From contig CAXXFI010000002.1 of NCBI GenBank assembly GCA_963665155.2, positions 186,001 through 250,000 on the forward strand: a DNA stretch of 64,000 nt, read 5' to 3'. Shown here piece after piece: positions 51,065-60,296 of this stretch. This DNA is from UBA1141 sp963665155. Its GTDB lineage: Bacteria; Chloroflexota; Dehalococcoidia; Lucifugimonadales; UBA3495. Both the position numbers and the translations under genes were made by a program. The notes under the pieces were generated by a model. It saw only the letters and a program-made list of their open reading frames with translations, was not told the origin of the DNA and did no database searches. Positions within the stretch are counted from its first letter, which is position 1. Each line of letters opens with the position of its first letter.

Positions 51065-52444
51065 TTACCGGAAAGCAGGTAATTGTTCGTTTAGGAATTT
51101 GTAGGCTTGGTTGAACTGAGATTCCCGGCTAACACCAGTGGCATCAGGGCGGGACTCAACCAGCAAGTCCGGCTCCAAGCCACCCTCGCCAAGCGCTTTA
51201 CCCAAAGGTGTGTACCACCGTCGTGTAGGCAAATAAATCACCGATCCATCACTCAGTTCCACGAAGGTGTAAGTTCCACCTTTTCCGAATGTTTCGTCCC
51301 CCATCACGACCGCACGTTTCGACTCTTGTAAAACCGCCGCAACGGCTTCCGCTTCCCCCGCAGTTGCGTCATTGACCAAAACCACAATGGGAATGTCCCC
51401 CAACTCTAATCTATCTATATCTTCATTTGCCGCTATATCCAGCCGGTTCCCTTGACGGTCTACCGAATACATCAAGAGGTTGCCCACCGGCAAAAACTGA
51501 CCCGCCACATCGGCGGCAGCTTGCTCGGACCCCCCGGAACTGGTACGCAGATCAAAGATGAGCGCCAGCATGTCGAAGCGTTTAAGCTCCTCAAGGGCCT
51601 CGAAAACCTGATCGGCCGTATTGTCCCTGAAAATGGACACGTGGATGTGTCCGATACCTCCGGGCAGTAATTGGCGGGTAACCGAAGGAAGACTTATGGT
51701 GCCACGGAAAACATCTATTTCAAACGGGTCAGCCTCGCCGATGCGTCTTATCAGCAATGTAACCTTGGAATCGGCCGGGCCAGCGACAACTTCAACCACC
51801 TCTTCCAGATCCTTTCCGTCTATGGGCTCTCCTTCCACAGCCAAAAGCAAATCGCCGGCTTCCACTCCCGCTTTTTCCGCTGGCGTGTCGGGAAATGGGA
51901 ACAACAATATTTGCCCCTCCTGCGCTACAACCCTGGCGCCGATCCCTCGGTATTCACCCTCCAAGCTCCCTTCAACCGCATCTTTGATCTCAGGATAGGC
52001 CTCAGCATTCAGAACGACCGACGACGGGTCTCCAAGACCATCGACCATTCCCCGAATGGAGGCGAATACCAAGTCCTTTAGCTCCACTTCAGGCCATCGC
52101 TGTTGGTGTACCAACAGGCCTCGCCATAGGTCCGCGAGCTCCGCTGGCACCCGTGGGGGCACTTGGCCTCTTACTCTCCCGACTTCGGTCAAGAATGGAT
52201 ACGACGACCCCCCGGCTAGTATCGCCATGCTCCTAAGCGCGCCTTCGGTAACAGACTCCAAATCCAGTGAATCCCGGTGGGCATATTGGGTGTCTATCTC
52301 TTCCCAAGCCTCCCACACCAAGGCGATTTCGTCCTTGGGCTCAGCAGCATCGGTGTCGGAACCGCAAGCCAGACCTAGAACCAAAAGAAGGGCTGCTAAA
52401 GAAACCAAGACATGATGAGTTCTTATAGGCAAATTAACTGACAT
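51065..52444 (-). CDS. S41-family C-terminal processing peptidase (lipoprotein)
   Basis: 459 aa with a lipoprotein signal (LVLGLAC, Cys27) so it is likely anchored outside the membrane. N-terminal helix region, a PDZ domain (about 165-235, IGARVVAQEGQILLFPFPDTPAEKAGVEAGDL), then the S41 protease domain. FDLRTSSGGSEQAAA and the catalytic-Lys motif TFGKG are present. Where CtpA-type enzymes have S-A-S-A-S-E, this reads T-A-G-E-A-E, so the nucleophile position is Thr. Whether that is active is unclear. Substrates unknown. Confidence 0.88.
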   Translation of the reverse strand: MSVNLPIRTHHVLVSLAALLLVLGLACGSDTDAAEPKDEIALVWEAWEEIDTQYAHRDSLDLESVTEGALRSMAILAGGSSYPFLTEVGRVRGQVPPRVPAELADLWRGLLVHQQRWPEVELKDLVFASIRGMVDGLGDPSSVVLNAEAYPEIKDAVEGSLEGEYRGIGARVVAQEGQILLFPFPDTPAEKAGVEAGDLLLAVEGEPIDGKDLEEVVEVVAGPADSKVTLLIRRIGEADPFEIDVFRGTISLPSVTRQLLPGGIGHIHVSIFRDNTADQVFEALEELKRFDMLALIFDLRTSSGGSEQAAADVAGQFLPVGNLLMYSVDRQGNRLDIAANEDIDRLELGDIPIVVLVNDATAGEAEAVAAVLQESKRAVVMGDETFGKGGTYTFVELSDGSVIYLPTRRWYTPLGKALGEGGLEPDLLVESRPDATGVSRESQFNQAYKFLNEQLPAFR

Positions 52445-52895
52445 TGCACTTCTCTAATCGACATGACCATTTCACCTAATGACATATCCATTCCTTGGTA
52501 CGGCTATTCTGGAAATTTCGGTTACCGGGCGGTACAACAGTTTCAATCCTATGACCCAGAATTGTAAGCACTCACCAGTCTCATTGTAGCAGATAGCCCT
52601 GAATCCAAATGGACCGATAACCCGGATGATTAGGTTGGCCAGCCCGCCTCCGGATACCCATTTACGTCTTCCACCAACACGTAATTTCAAACCGCTTCAC
52701 ATCTTTCGTTTCAATTAGTCGCTGCCCAGCGAACGAACCCTCACAGGCTCGCAGAAATCAGGATAGTTCGGAAGGCTATGGCTCTCTGGGTTGACGATAT
52801 GGCCTACCCCGGTGCCCACGGCATTTGCGGCGATACGCCCAAACCGGTACACTAAGGATCACGCTTTGGCGAAACAATCAATCGAGGAGAACAGG
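52445..52895. other. Intergenic region before the EthD gene
   Basis: About 450 bp between divergent genes (S41 start and EthD start). Frames there have no motif or ribosome-binding site. The two promoters are expected here but I see no confident -35/-10 pair. Confidence 0.55.
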
Positions 52896-53210
52896 ATGAT
52901 ACGAGTTACCGTTGCTTATCCGAACGAGGCTGGCAAAAAGTTTGATTGGGACTATTACCTCAACACCCACGGTCCGTTGATTAACCAACATCTGAGCGAA
53001 CGCGGTCTCATTAAGGTCGAAGTAGACAAAGGCATTTCATCGCCCGACCCTTCAGAGGCAGCGCCGTTCGTAGCCATAGCCCACATGACGTTCAACACGG
53101 TGGAAGAAGTCCATGAAGCCTTCAAGGCTGCGGGTCGTGAGATTATGGGAGACATCCCCAATTTCACCGATATCAAACCAACCTTTCAGATAAGCGAAAT
53201 TGTGGTCTAA
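52896..53210 (+). CDS. EthD-family protein
   Basis: 104 aa of the ferredoxin-like EthD family. MIRVTVAYPNEAGKKFDWDY and NTHGPLINQHL include the typical Y-x-x-x-H-x-P pattern, and FVAIAHMTFNTVEEV follows. The start ATG 52896 has GAGGAG just before it; the longer frame to 52791 is not supported. EthD relatives include ether-degradation accessory proteins and monooxygenase-like dimers. It has a terminator behind it. Confidence 0.88.
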   Translation: MIRVTVAYPNEAGKKFDWDYYLNTHGPLINQHLSERGLIKVEVDKGISSPDPSEAAPFVAIAHMTFNTVEEVHEAFKAAGREIMGDIPNFTDIKPTFQISEIVV

Positions 53211-53234
53211 CTAGCCGCGTCGATGATCCAAGCG

Positions 53235-53264
53235 ATTGGGCAGCCCACCTAAGGGCTGCCCAAT
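53235..53264 (+). terminator. Rho-independent terminator after the EthD gene
   Basis: A perfect 12-bp stem (ATTGGGCAGCCC with GGGCTGCCCAAT), 6-nt loop, followed by TTCTTTT. Confidence 0.85.
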
Positions 53265-53340
53265 TTCTTTTCCGCTGGCAATATCACGCCGCCGACCATT
53301 TGGAAACCGCGATTTTACCCGAACAGGAGAATTGAGTCCC

Positions 53341-53903
53341 ATGTCGTTGGCAGAAGGCAGCTCTCCGTTAGAGGCACTAACTCAGAAGCTAATCCGGGAG
53401 CACTGGGATTTTTACCCCCACCGCTGGCTCTCGCATCGGGCTCCATGAGTATGATGGACGACTACCTGACCTGCCGCCAGGCAGTTTGCGACGCCGGGTT
53501 AGGAGCCTGCACGAAGGCCTCGACCAATTGAGGTCGCTGGAACTGGGAAGCCTTGGGAAGGAGGAGAAGCTTGGCTACCAGATGCTCGAGGGCTTTATTA
53601 ATAGAGAGCTTTTTACTTTCAATGAGATGCGGCTCTTGGCAAACAATCCCATGCGCCAAACAGGCTTTCTGAACGTGGGCGGGTATATTCGGCGAGATTA
53701 CGCTCCGATATCCGACCGGGTAAACTCCGCATCCGAAGCGTTGTCCCAAGTCCCAAGGTTCTTGGAAGTATTGGATACGGCGTTAGACCAGGAAGTGGGG
53801 CGACCGGTCCTGGAAATGAGCATCGAAAGCTATGAAGGCATGGCCCGCTTTTACCAGGATGACTTGCCAAAGGCTCTGGCTGGCTTTAGCGACAAGGAAC
53901 TAG
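53341..53903 (+). pseudogene. DUF885 gene, 5' part (frameshifted, cut by IS)
   Basis: From ATG 53341 (AGGAGAATT upstream) the frame gives SPLEALTQKLIREHWDFYP, then leaves frame at CCCCC (53415-53419); removing one C continues as TAGSRIGLHEYDGRLPDLPP, the normal DUF885 N-terminus, and on to AGFSDKEL where the IS701-type element interrupts it. So two lesions affect the gene: a +1 frameshift and an insertion. The family are putative zinc peptidases. Confidence 0.85.
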
Positions 53904-55361
53904 TATTACAACGTCAGTTAGTTTGATAGGATGACTGTGTAGCTGGAGAGGGAATAGGCGGGTGAGGTGGGGATGTGGATGCGGCAGCTTTCGAGCAGGT
54001 GTACGGGTCATTTCGGGATTTTCACGCTTACTTCGCGCCGCTGTTTGGCCGCCGGGAGACGCGGGAGCACAGCGGTCATTATCTCCAGGCCCTGCTGGTA
54101 CAGTCTGGGGAGCGGCGCAACGCTGAGAACCTGTCGGAGACGGTTCCGGGGTCAGCCCGAGGGATGCAGCGGTTTCTCACCGATTCTCCCTGGGACGATG
54201 AGGTGATTATAGGACGGCTGCAGGAGTACCTGGGAACCCGGCTGGAGCATCCGGAAGGGGTGTGGGTGCTGGACGGCAGCGACTTTCCCAAGCAGGGGAG
54301 GAAGTCGGTGGGAGTGGCCCGGCAGTACTGCGGGAGGCTGGGGAAGGTGGCCAACTGCCAGGCGGGGATGTTCCTGGCCTATGTCAGCCCGTTGGGACGG
54401 GCATTGGTGGACAAGGGGCTGTATCTGCCCGAGAGTTGGACCTCGGACAAAGACCGGTGTGAGGCGGCGGGTGTGCCGGAGGATAGGCAGGGCTACCGGT
54501 CCAAGACGGAGTTGGCCTTGGAGATGGTGGGGCGGGCGCAGGAGCGGGGCCACCTGAAGGCTGGATGGGTCGCGGCGGACGACGCCTTCGGGATGTCGCC
54601 GTCCTTCCGGGAGGGCCTGGCGGCCTTGGGGATGTGGTACGTGCTGGACGTTCCGTCCGGCTTTACGGTGTGGCCGCCGGAGCCTGCCTGGACCAGTGCG
54701 GAGTATCAGGGATTCGGGCGTCCCCGCAAACCCAGGCTGCGAGACGGTCAGCGCCGGACCATGGAGCAGCGCAGCGACGAGTTGCCGGAGGAGGCCTGGC
54801 GTGAGATTACGGTGGCCGAGGGAAGCCAGGGGCCACGCAGCTACCTTTTCAGCGCCCAGAGGGTGCGACCGACCAGCAGGCGCAAGCCCGGCGAAATCCA
54901 CTGGGCCGTCTACCGCCGGAACCGGGACGGCAGCGAACCCCGCTACTACCTGTCCAATGCTCCGGAGGATACCCCGTTGGAGACCCTGGCATACGTGGGA
55001 GACTCCCGTTGGCGTATAGAAACGGAGTTTGAGACGGAGAAAAGCGACGTAGGCCTGGACGAGTACGAGACCCGCACCTGGGCTGGCTGGCATCACCACG
55101 TGGCCCTGTGCCTGCTGGGCGGAGCTTTTCTGCTGAGCCTGCAACAGGCTTGGGGGGAAAAAGATGCCCCGGATCACGAGGCCGCAGGTCTACCGGGTGG
55201 TGCGGGAAATGCTGCCCCGGGAACGGTTCGGGCCAACCGAGTTGCTGCGGTGGCTTGAGGATACGCAGGACAGTAACGAACGGGCCAAACGCTCCCATGC
55301 CAAGCGCCGCGCCGCCATGCGGGCATCACCCCACATCCCTCCCTGAACTAACGTTGTAATA
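53904..55361 (+). mobile_element. IS701-family insertion sequence (1458 bp)
   Basis: Ends are imperfect inverted repeats (left TATTACAACGTCAGTT at 53904-53919; right AACTAACGTTGTAATA at 55346-55361; one mismatch), flanked by a CTAG direct repeat (53900-53903 and 55362-55365), the YTAR target duplication of IS701. It carries one transposase. It sits inside a DUF885 gene; removing it and one CTAG copy restores an open frame through the junction. The GC content of the element is visibly higher than that of its flank. Confidence 0.95.
53975..55258 (+). CDS. IS701-family DDE transposase
   Basis: A DDE transposase of 427 aa in this frame. The conserved block WVLDGSDFPKQGRKSVGVARQ holds the first catalytic Asp (D100); WVAADDAFG holds D202; RWRIETEFETEKSDVGLDEYE holds E348. 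NCQAGMFLAYV is IS701-like. After QQAWGEK (about codon 396) the frame is shifted: a run of six Gs and five As sits at 55152-55162, and a +1 frame from 55164 (MPRITRPQVYRVVREMLP to 55346) looks like the true C-terminus. So the encoded protein has a wrong last 30 residues unless a frameshift corrects it. GTG start. Confidence 0.9.
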   Translation: MDAAAFEQVYGSFRDFHAYFAPLFGRRETREHSGHYLQALLVQSGERRNAENLSETVPGSARGMQRFLTDSPWDDEVIIGRLQEYLGTRLEHPEGVWVLDGSDFPKQGRKSVGVARQYCGRLGKVANCQAGMFLAYVSPLGRALVDKGLYLPESWTSDKDRCEAAGVPEDRQGYRSKTELALEMVGRAQERGHLKAGWVAADDAFGMSPSFREGLAALGMWYVLDVPSGFTVWPPEPAWTSAEYQGFGRPRKPRLRDGQRRTMEQRSDELPEEAWREITVAEGSQGPRSYLFSAQRVRPTSRRKPGEIHWAVYRRNRDGSEPRYYLSNAPEDTPLETLAYVGDSRWRIETEFETEKSDVGLDEYETRTWAGWHHHVALCLLGGAFLLSLQQAWGEKDAPDHEAAGLPGGAGNAAPGTVRANRVAAVA

Positions 55362-56519
55362 CTAGGTAGGCGTTCAGTTTCCCATTTCGACGTGGAGCGG
55401 GAAAAAGCCGCCCACGCTGTGGACCGGTTCGTAGATTCCTTGAAGACTCGATTGGCCAAATCTGGAGAGGACTTTGCCATCGGCTCGAAGCTCTACTCTT
55501 CAATGCTGGCCGTCGGCGAAGGCTTAGACCTACCACTGTCCCAAATCACGGCTGTTGGTCAAGCCAATCTGGACGCTAATTTGGCCCAAGCCCAAGAATT
55601 GGCTTATCGGATAGCGCTAACTCAAGGGTCGAATCGGGGTAATACCCGAGTAGCCGATATCGTCGCCCAAATAGGCAGTCGGCATCCCTCGGCCGAGAGC
55701 TTGATCCCTGCCACTCGGGACATGTTGGAAAACCTGCGCCAGGCGATAATAGACCTGGACATTATTTGTGTCCCGTCGGAGGACCGATGCTTGGTGATGG
55801 AGACGCCCACCTACATGCGGTACGCCTTCGCAGCAATGGACAGTGCTGGGGCAATGGAGACCAAGGCTACCGAATCGTTTTACTACGTGACCCCGGTGGA
55901 ACCTCATTGGACACCTGCCCAACAAGAAGAATGGTTGAGCAATTTCAACTACGACACCCTGCGGATTATTTCTATTCACGAGGTTTATCCCGGCCAATTC
56001 GTCCACCATTTGCACAACCGGTACGGCACCGTCCTTCCGTTGGTGAACCGAGTGGCCACGTCCTATGCGTTTACCGAAGGCTGGGCCCACTACACGGAAC
56101 AGATGATGGTGGAAACGGATTTTGCCAAGGGCGAGACAGCTTTGCAGTTAACCCAGGTGCTAGAAGCCCTGGTGCGCAATTGCCGGTATATGTGCTCCAT
56201 CTGGATGCACACCCAAGGCATGCCCGTCGATGAGGCTACCAGGTTTTTTATGGAAAACGCCTACATGGGGGAGCTTCCCGCGAAACGGGAAGCGCTACGG
56301 GGCACTTTCGATCCTGGCTATCTGAACTATACCCTGGGCAAGCTGATGATCCTTAAACTGGCCCAAGATTGGCGTAACGAACAACGGGATGCTTCCGGGA
56401 GTTCTGCTGGGAGGTCTTCATTGAAACGGTTCCATGACCAACTGCTGTCCTACGGCGCCCCTCCGTTGCCACTGGTCAGGGAGCAGATGTTGAACGACCC
56501 GGGCGATTCGCCGTTATAG
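55362..56519 (+). pseudogene. DUF885 gene, 3' part (detached by IS)
   Basis: After the CTAG repeat the frame runs GRRSVSHFDVEREKAAHAVD and on, continuing AGFSDKEL without a break in reading frame if the IS is removed. HEVYPGQF near the middle is the zinc-binding motif of DUF885/M32-like proteins, and EGWAHYTEQMM is the conserved second motif. The open frame from GTG 55392 could be translated as a 375-residue fragment, but it has no ribosome-binding site. Total restored length is about 571 aa, which matches the family. Confidence 0.9.
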
Positions 56520-56674
56520 CAGGAATGCGGTGAGTCTCTATCGAGGGGACAGTAAACGCTGCTTTGCCTTGTTTTGGCCGGGACAAGACCGGTATGCAAC
56601 GGTTTTACCGACAAATCGGTCGGAAACCACCCAGGGCATGAGTTTGACCCCTGCCAGCAGTACCAATGGTATGG

Positions 56675-57379
56675 CTAAGTCCGAAAGGTCAGCTTGCGAT
56701 AAGCCTCAGCATAGGCATACTCCTGGTCCGTGGCGGCATTGGTGGCCCATTCCCTAACGAACTGGCCAATCTCGTCCTCGGAGTTGGACCGCAACTGGCT
56801 TTTATGGGCCAGCACTGCTTTGACTTTGGAGTCGATGGAATCTCCGATGTCGATATGGGTGTCCGGTTGCTCGGCACCCCAAAAGAGTACCGTTCCCGTT
56901 TTGTGCGGCTCGAGGCCTTCTTCTTCCCACAGTTCCTGGAAGTGGAGGTGATCCCTGGCGCAAGGGAACACAGCATCAAGCGCTACCTGTCCCACAATCC
57001 GGTGGTCCCGGTGCCAGGCTAGGTTTTTCCGGTACGGTTCCGGGCACAATACCACTTCCGGCTGGACTCGGCGAATTTCCCGAACGAGCTGTTTGCGGAA
57101 ATCCCTGGTGTCTTCCAACTCTCCATCCGGATGGTGAAGCAGCACCACGTCTCGAACGCCCAATATTTCTGCTGCGTCTTGTTGTTCCCGCTCCCTAATC
57201 ACCGACAATTCTTGGGAAGATGCTTCCGGATCGCTGGAGCCTTTACCTCCGTCGGTGCACAAGACGTAATGAACCGAAGCGCCTTGAGCGATCCACTTGG
57301 AAACAGCCCCGGCGCACCAGAATTCGGCGTCATCTGGGTGGGGAATCATCACTAGCACCTTCTGGGGTGTCTCTTCCAT
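56675..57379 (-). CDS. PIG-L family deacetylase
   Basis: 234 aa of the LmbE/PIG-L deacetylase family. The zinc site PHPDDAEF includes His14 and Asp17; further conserved blocks are LCTDGGKGSSD and REREQQDAAEILGV, and HRDHRIVGQVALDA gives the later histidines. It could act on GlcNAc-linked substrates. A MshA-like glycosyltransferase lies 2 kb downstream on the same strand, so a thiol-cofactor pathway of the mycothiol/bacillithiol kind is possible but not shown. Confidence 0.9.
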   Translation of the reverse strand: MEETPQKVLVMIPHPDDAEFWCAGAVSKWIAQGASVHYVLCTDGGKGSSDPEASSQELSVIREREQQDAAEILGVRDVVLLHHPDGELEDTRDFRKQLVREIRRVQPEVVLCPEPYRKNLAWHRDHRIVGQVALDAVFPCARDHLHFQELWEEEGLEPHKTGTVLFWGAEQPDTHIDIGDSIDSKVKAVLAHKSQLRSNSEDEIGQFVREWATNAATDQEYAYAEAYRKLTFRT

Positions 57380-57390
57380 TCACAGGCTCC

Positions 57391-57708
57391 TTACTCAACT
57401 AATACGGCAATATTCGTAGGCCCGGCGTTGACGAAAAAGGGTGATCCCAGGTCATATACGGGCATTCGATTGGGATCGAGTGAGGGGCCCGGCCACTTCC
57501 GCCACCACACTCCGTTTCCGGCATCTAGGCCAGCGCGTTGGCGCTTAATTCCCACCGCTCGCATGCAAAATGACGGGGATTGCGGCTGTGGCCTATCGTA
57601 CAGGGACGCAGATACAGGGTCAATTTCGTGTTGTGAAGGATAACGGACAAAGTAGGGAACCGCGCCGTCAGAACAGGTGTATACGGTGCAATAGTTTGGG
57701 GTATTCAC
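57391..57708 (-). CDS. Hypothetical 105-residue frame before the PIG-L gene
   Basis: An open frame 12 bp upstream of the PIG-L gene on the same strand. It has no recognisable domain and no good ribosome-binding site. Listed because of position; it may be the remnant of a larger gene. Confidence 0.25.
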   Translation of the reverse strand: MNTPNYCTVYTCSDGAVPYFVRYPSQHEIDPVSASLYDRPQPQSPSFCMRAVGIKRQRAGLDAGNGVWWRKWPGPSLDPNRMPVYDLGSPFFVNAGPTNIAVLVE

Positions 57709-58222
57709 GCAAATCCGAGGAGGTCACGCACCCTTATGTCGAATTATGTTAAAAACGCTCTCAATTAACGAGGGCCGATGCTTGACCACCATCCGATCGG
57801 TCGTCTATGGAATTCCAACAGTAGCCAGGGCTTGAACGACGACATTCAGGGCATGTTGATAGCAAGTTTGGTCTTGTTATGTAAATCCATTGCAGGCTTT
57901 AAGGACTCCAAACCTGCAATTCCAAACAATTGTGAACCGTAGACGTTTCCCAGGAAACGGACCTGCGGTAGGTTCCAATACCCCCGGAGCGCCGTTATAC
58001 AAATCGATGGGTTTCGAGGGGGTGGACGAACTCAATTGGTTTGAGCGGCATACTGCGTAAAGCAACACTAGTACTATTACCATATGAAACCGATGAATAC
58101 CAGTTGCCCCCACTCTAACTCTCCCCCGTGAAGGTGGGAGGATTAGTCCCTTCCCCCATTTCGGGGGAAGGTTAGGATGGGGGTTTCGATTTACTAGTCA
58201 AATATAACTGCCTGAAGCAACA
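57709..58222. other. Intergenic region with MITE-like repeat
   Basis: About 510 bp between the hypothetical frame and DUF502. It holds the repeat at 58060-58227. No convincing gene. Confidence 0.6.
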
Positions 58223-58227
58223 CTAGT
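58060..58227. repeat. MITE-like palindromic element with flanking direct repeats
   Basis: At 58107-58183 imperfect inverted ends (CCCCACTCTAACTCTCCCCC left; GGGGGAAGGTTAGGATGGGG right) frame two hairpins, one of them CTTCCCCC with GGGGGAAG. Outside these, AAGCAACACTAGT is repeated at 58060 and 58215; the second copy contains the stop codon of the DUF502 gene. Resembles small non-coding intergenic elements. Confidence 0.5.
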
Positions 58228-58948
58228 CGTCAGACGGGAAATTAGTCCGCGACACAACTCCCAGTCGCTCGAAGACCTGCCCAGAGAGAACCCCTCCGGA
58301 TATCACCACCCTCATTGCTTCTTCCACGCTCATGTCGGTCAGCGTCACCTCGGCAACAGGAGCGATAATCAAAAACCCCGACGACGGTATCGGCGTGGTG
58401 GGAATGTAGATCGCCAACATCTCGACGCCGTTGTAGTCGGTCATACGGGAGGTAATCAGGCCGATGGACTTGATGCCGGTGCGTGGGAAGTCGATGAGTA
58501 CAACTCCGCTATATCGATGGTCATTAGTGTTTGAGAGCATTCCCACAGCAGCCCGCGTGGTGCTGTAGATACCCTTGACCAAAGGAATGAACTCCATCAC
58601 GCGGTGGCCAACTCCGATTAGTTTGCGGCCCACCACAAAGGCGGCCACGAGCCCTATCAAATAGAGCAACAATACCAACGCGACCAGACCCAGCCCCGAA
58701 ACCTGCCTACCGGGAAGGAAGTCGGTAATTGGCTGCAAAATAGGGTTAAGAAGATCGAAGAAGAACTTGAGGACTAGGGCGGTAATGCCAATGGGGAGGA
58801 TGACCAAGATTCCCGCACCCAGGGTACGTTCGAGGTGTACAAAGGGACGATGCAAAAAGCCTAGGCGGCTTTTGGAGCGTCGATCCGGCCTTTTATCCGA
58901 TTCTCGGCCTGGATCACCTTGATCATTGTTGTTGTTATCCAACGGCAC
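58223..58948 (-). CDS. DUF502-family membrane protein
   Basis: 241 aa with two or three membrane segments. LEHTLGAGILVILPIGITALV-like ERTLGAGILVILPIGITALV, LVALVLLLYLIGLVAAFVVG and later IPTTPIPSSGFLIIAP match DUF502. The N-terminal 30 residues are charged and cytoplasmic. Function unknown; relatives appear in many bacteria as integral membrane proteins. Confidence 0.87.
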   Translation of the reverse strand: MPLDNNNNDQGDPGRESDKRPDRRSKSRLGFLHRPFVHLERTLGAGILVILPIGITALVLKFFFDLLNPILQPITDFLPGRQVSGLGLVALVLLLYLIGLVAAFVVGRKLIGVGHRVMEFIPLVKGIYSTTRAAVGMLSNTNDHRYSGVVLIDFPRTGIKSIGLITSRMTDYNGVEMLAIYIPTTPIPSSGFLIIAPVAEVTLTDMSVEEAMRVVISGGVLSGQVFERLGVVSRTNFPSDD

Positions 58949-59084
58949 CTCCGCGGTGCGCAGGCAGGAGTCCGACGCCCCACCAGGTGTGTCTCAATAT
59001 GCCTTTAAGTGCTTTAGAGGGGCCAGAATGCGACATGGCGAAAGACTATTTACATAGCCGCTTGCCATATTATCTAATATCGTA

Positions 59085-60296
59085 TCACGGCGCTTCTTCG
59101 GTCAACGACTCGTAGAGTGTGCGGATATCCGCAGCCACTTGGTTCCAACCCATACCTTCAGCGCGCTTGCGGGCGGCCAACCCCATATTGTGTTTCAACC
59201 TATCGCTGGAAATAATCATCTCCAATGAGTTGGCAAACGCCTCCGGACAGCGCCACGACTTTAGAAACCCAGTCCGTCCGTGCTGCACGATGGTTGACAG
59301 GCCGCCGACCCTTGCCGCCACCACCGGTGTGCCACAGGCCATGGCTTCTAATGCCGCTAAACCGAAACTTTCATAGTATGACGGTACGACGCATACATCG
59401 GCGGCATTGTAGTAGAGGGGCAGGTCCTGCTGATCGACTCGGCCCACAAAGTCGAACACGTCCTCGACGTTCAACTCTTTGGCCAACTTCTTTAGACGCT
59501 CTACTTCCTGGCCGCCATTAGCATCGCCGCCCACCACCATTACCCGAACGTCGTCGCAGGTTTCCATTTGCGCAGCGGTATGCAGCAACAGATCCATGCC
59601 CTTTAGCGGTTCCAAGCGGCCCACGTATAGGAATACCTTCTCTCCGTTCAACCCAAGCCTGGCTCGGACTTGTTGCTGGTCTAAAGGACGGAACAAGGAT
59701 AGGTCCACGCCGCAAGGCGCCAGAGATATCCGGTGGCTGTCGGCACCGTAGAGCCGGATCATGGCGTCTCTCTCATGAGGGCTAAAGGCGATGATAAGTT
59801 GGGATGAAGCTATCAAATCCCGCTCTGATTGGGAGCGCTCCTGCGGTTCCAACTCCCCGGCCCGAGATTGCATCTTTATCAAAGCCAAGGTGTGGAACGT
59901 CATTACGTGGGGGATTTGAAGATCGGTGGCCAAGTCCTGGCCCGCCAGACCGGAAAGCCAGTAATGGGAATGTGCCACCTGATAATCCAGGCCGTTTTCC
60001 CTTTGGAAATCTTTCACCGCAGTTTGGAACTCGGGTAGGTGAGAGTAGTAACTGTCCATGGAGGCTTCGGGTGGTCCTCCCGGAAGGTGCACGACCCGCA
60101 CGTTGGGAGAAATATCTTCAATAGGACGGGCGGTGCCAGCGTGCTCGCGGGTAAAGATGTCTACGTTGACCCCAAGGCTGCCCAAGGAGCGGGCTAATTC
60201 CCGCACGTAAACGTTCATACCCCCCGACTTTCCCTGCCCGGGAGCAGCCAGGGGGCATGCGTGAAATGCAAAAAACGCTATCCTGTCGACACTCAA
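59085..60296 (-). CDS. GT4 glycosyltransferase (MshA/SPS-like)
   Basis: 403 aa with a GT-B fold. The N-terminal donor-side block is APGQGKSGGMNVYVRELARS, the GGMNVYV form seen in D-inositol-3-phosphate glycosyltransferase (MshA) and sucrose-phosphate synthase. LYVGRLEPLKGMDLLLHTA and PSYYESFGLAALEAMACGTPVVA (E-x7-E motif) are the nucleotide-sugar site. The TTG start overlaps the stop of the GNAT gene (TTGA). Could make a glycosyl-inositol or another glycoside; exact acceptor not visible. Confidence 0.88.
   Translation of the reverse strand: MSVDRIAFFAFHACPLAAPGQGKSGGMNVYVRELARSLGSLGVNVDIFTREHAGTARPIEDISPNVRVVHLPGGPPEASMDSYYSHLPEFQTAVKDFQRENGLDYQVAHSHYWLSGLAGQDLATDLQIPHVMTFHTLALIKMQSRAGELEPQERSQSERDLIASSQLIIAFSPHERDAMIRLYGADSHRISLAPCGVDLSLFRPLDQQQVRARLGLNGEKVFLYVGRLEPLKGMDLLLHTAAQMETCDDVRVMVVGGDANGGQEVERLKKLAKELNVEDVFDFVGRVDQQDLPLYYNAADVCVVPSYYESFGLAALEAMACGTPVVAARVGGLSTIVQHGRTGFLKSWRCPEAFANSLEMIISSDRLKHNMGLAARKRAEGMGWNQVAADIRTLYESLTEEAP

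Noticed and set aside
54152..55177. 341-residue minus-strand frame opposite the transposase
   Set aside because: A shadow of GC-rich transposase codons; no motif.
57877..58113. 78-residue frame before DUF502
   Set aside because: Composition and position suggest non-coding; it reaches into the MITE-like repeat.
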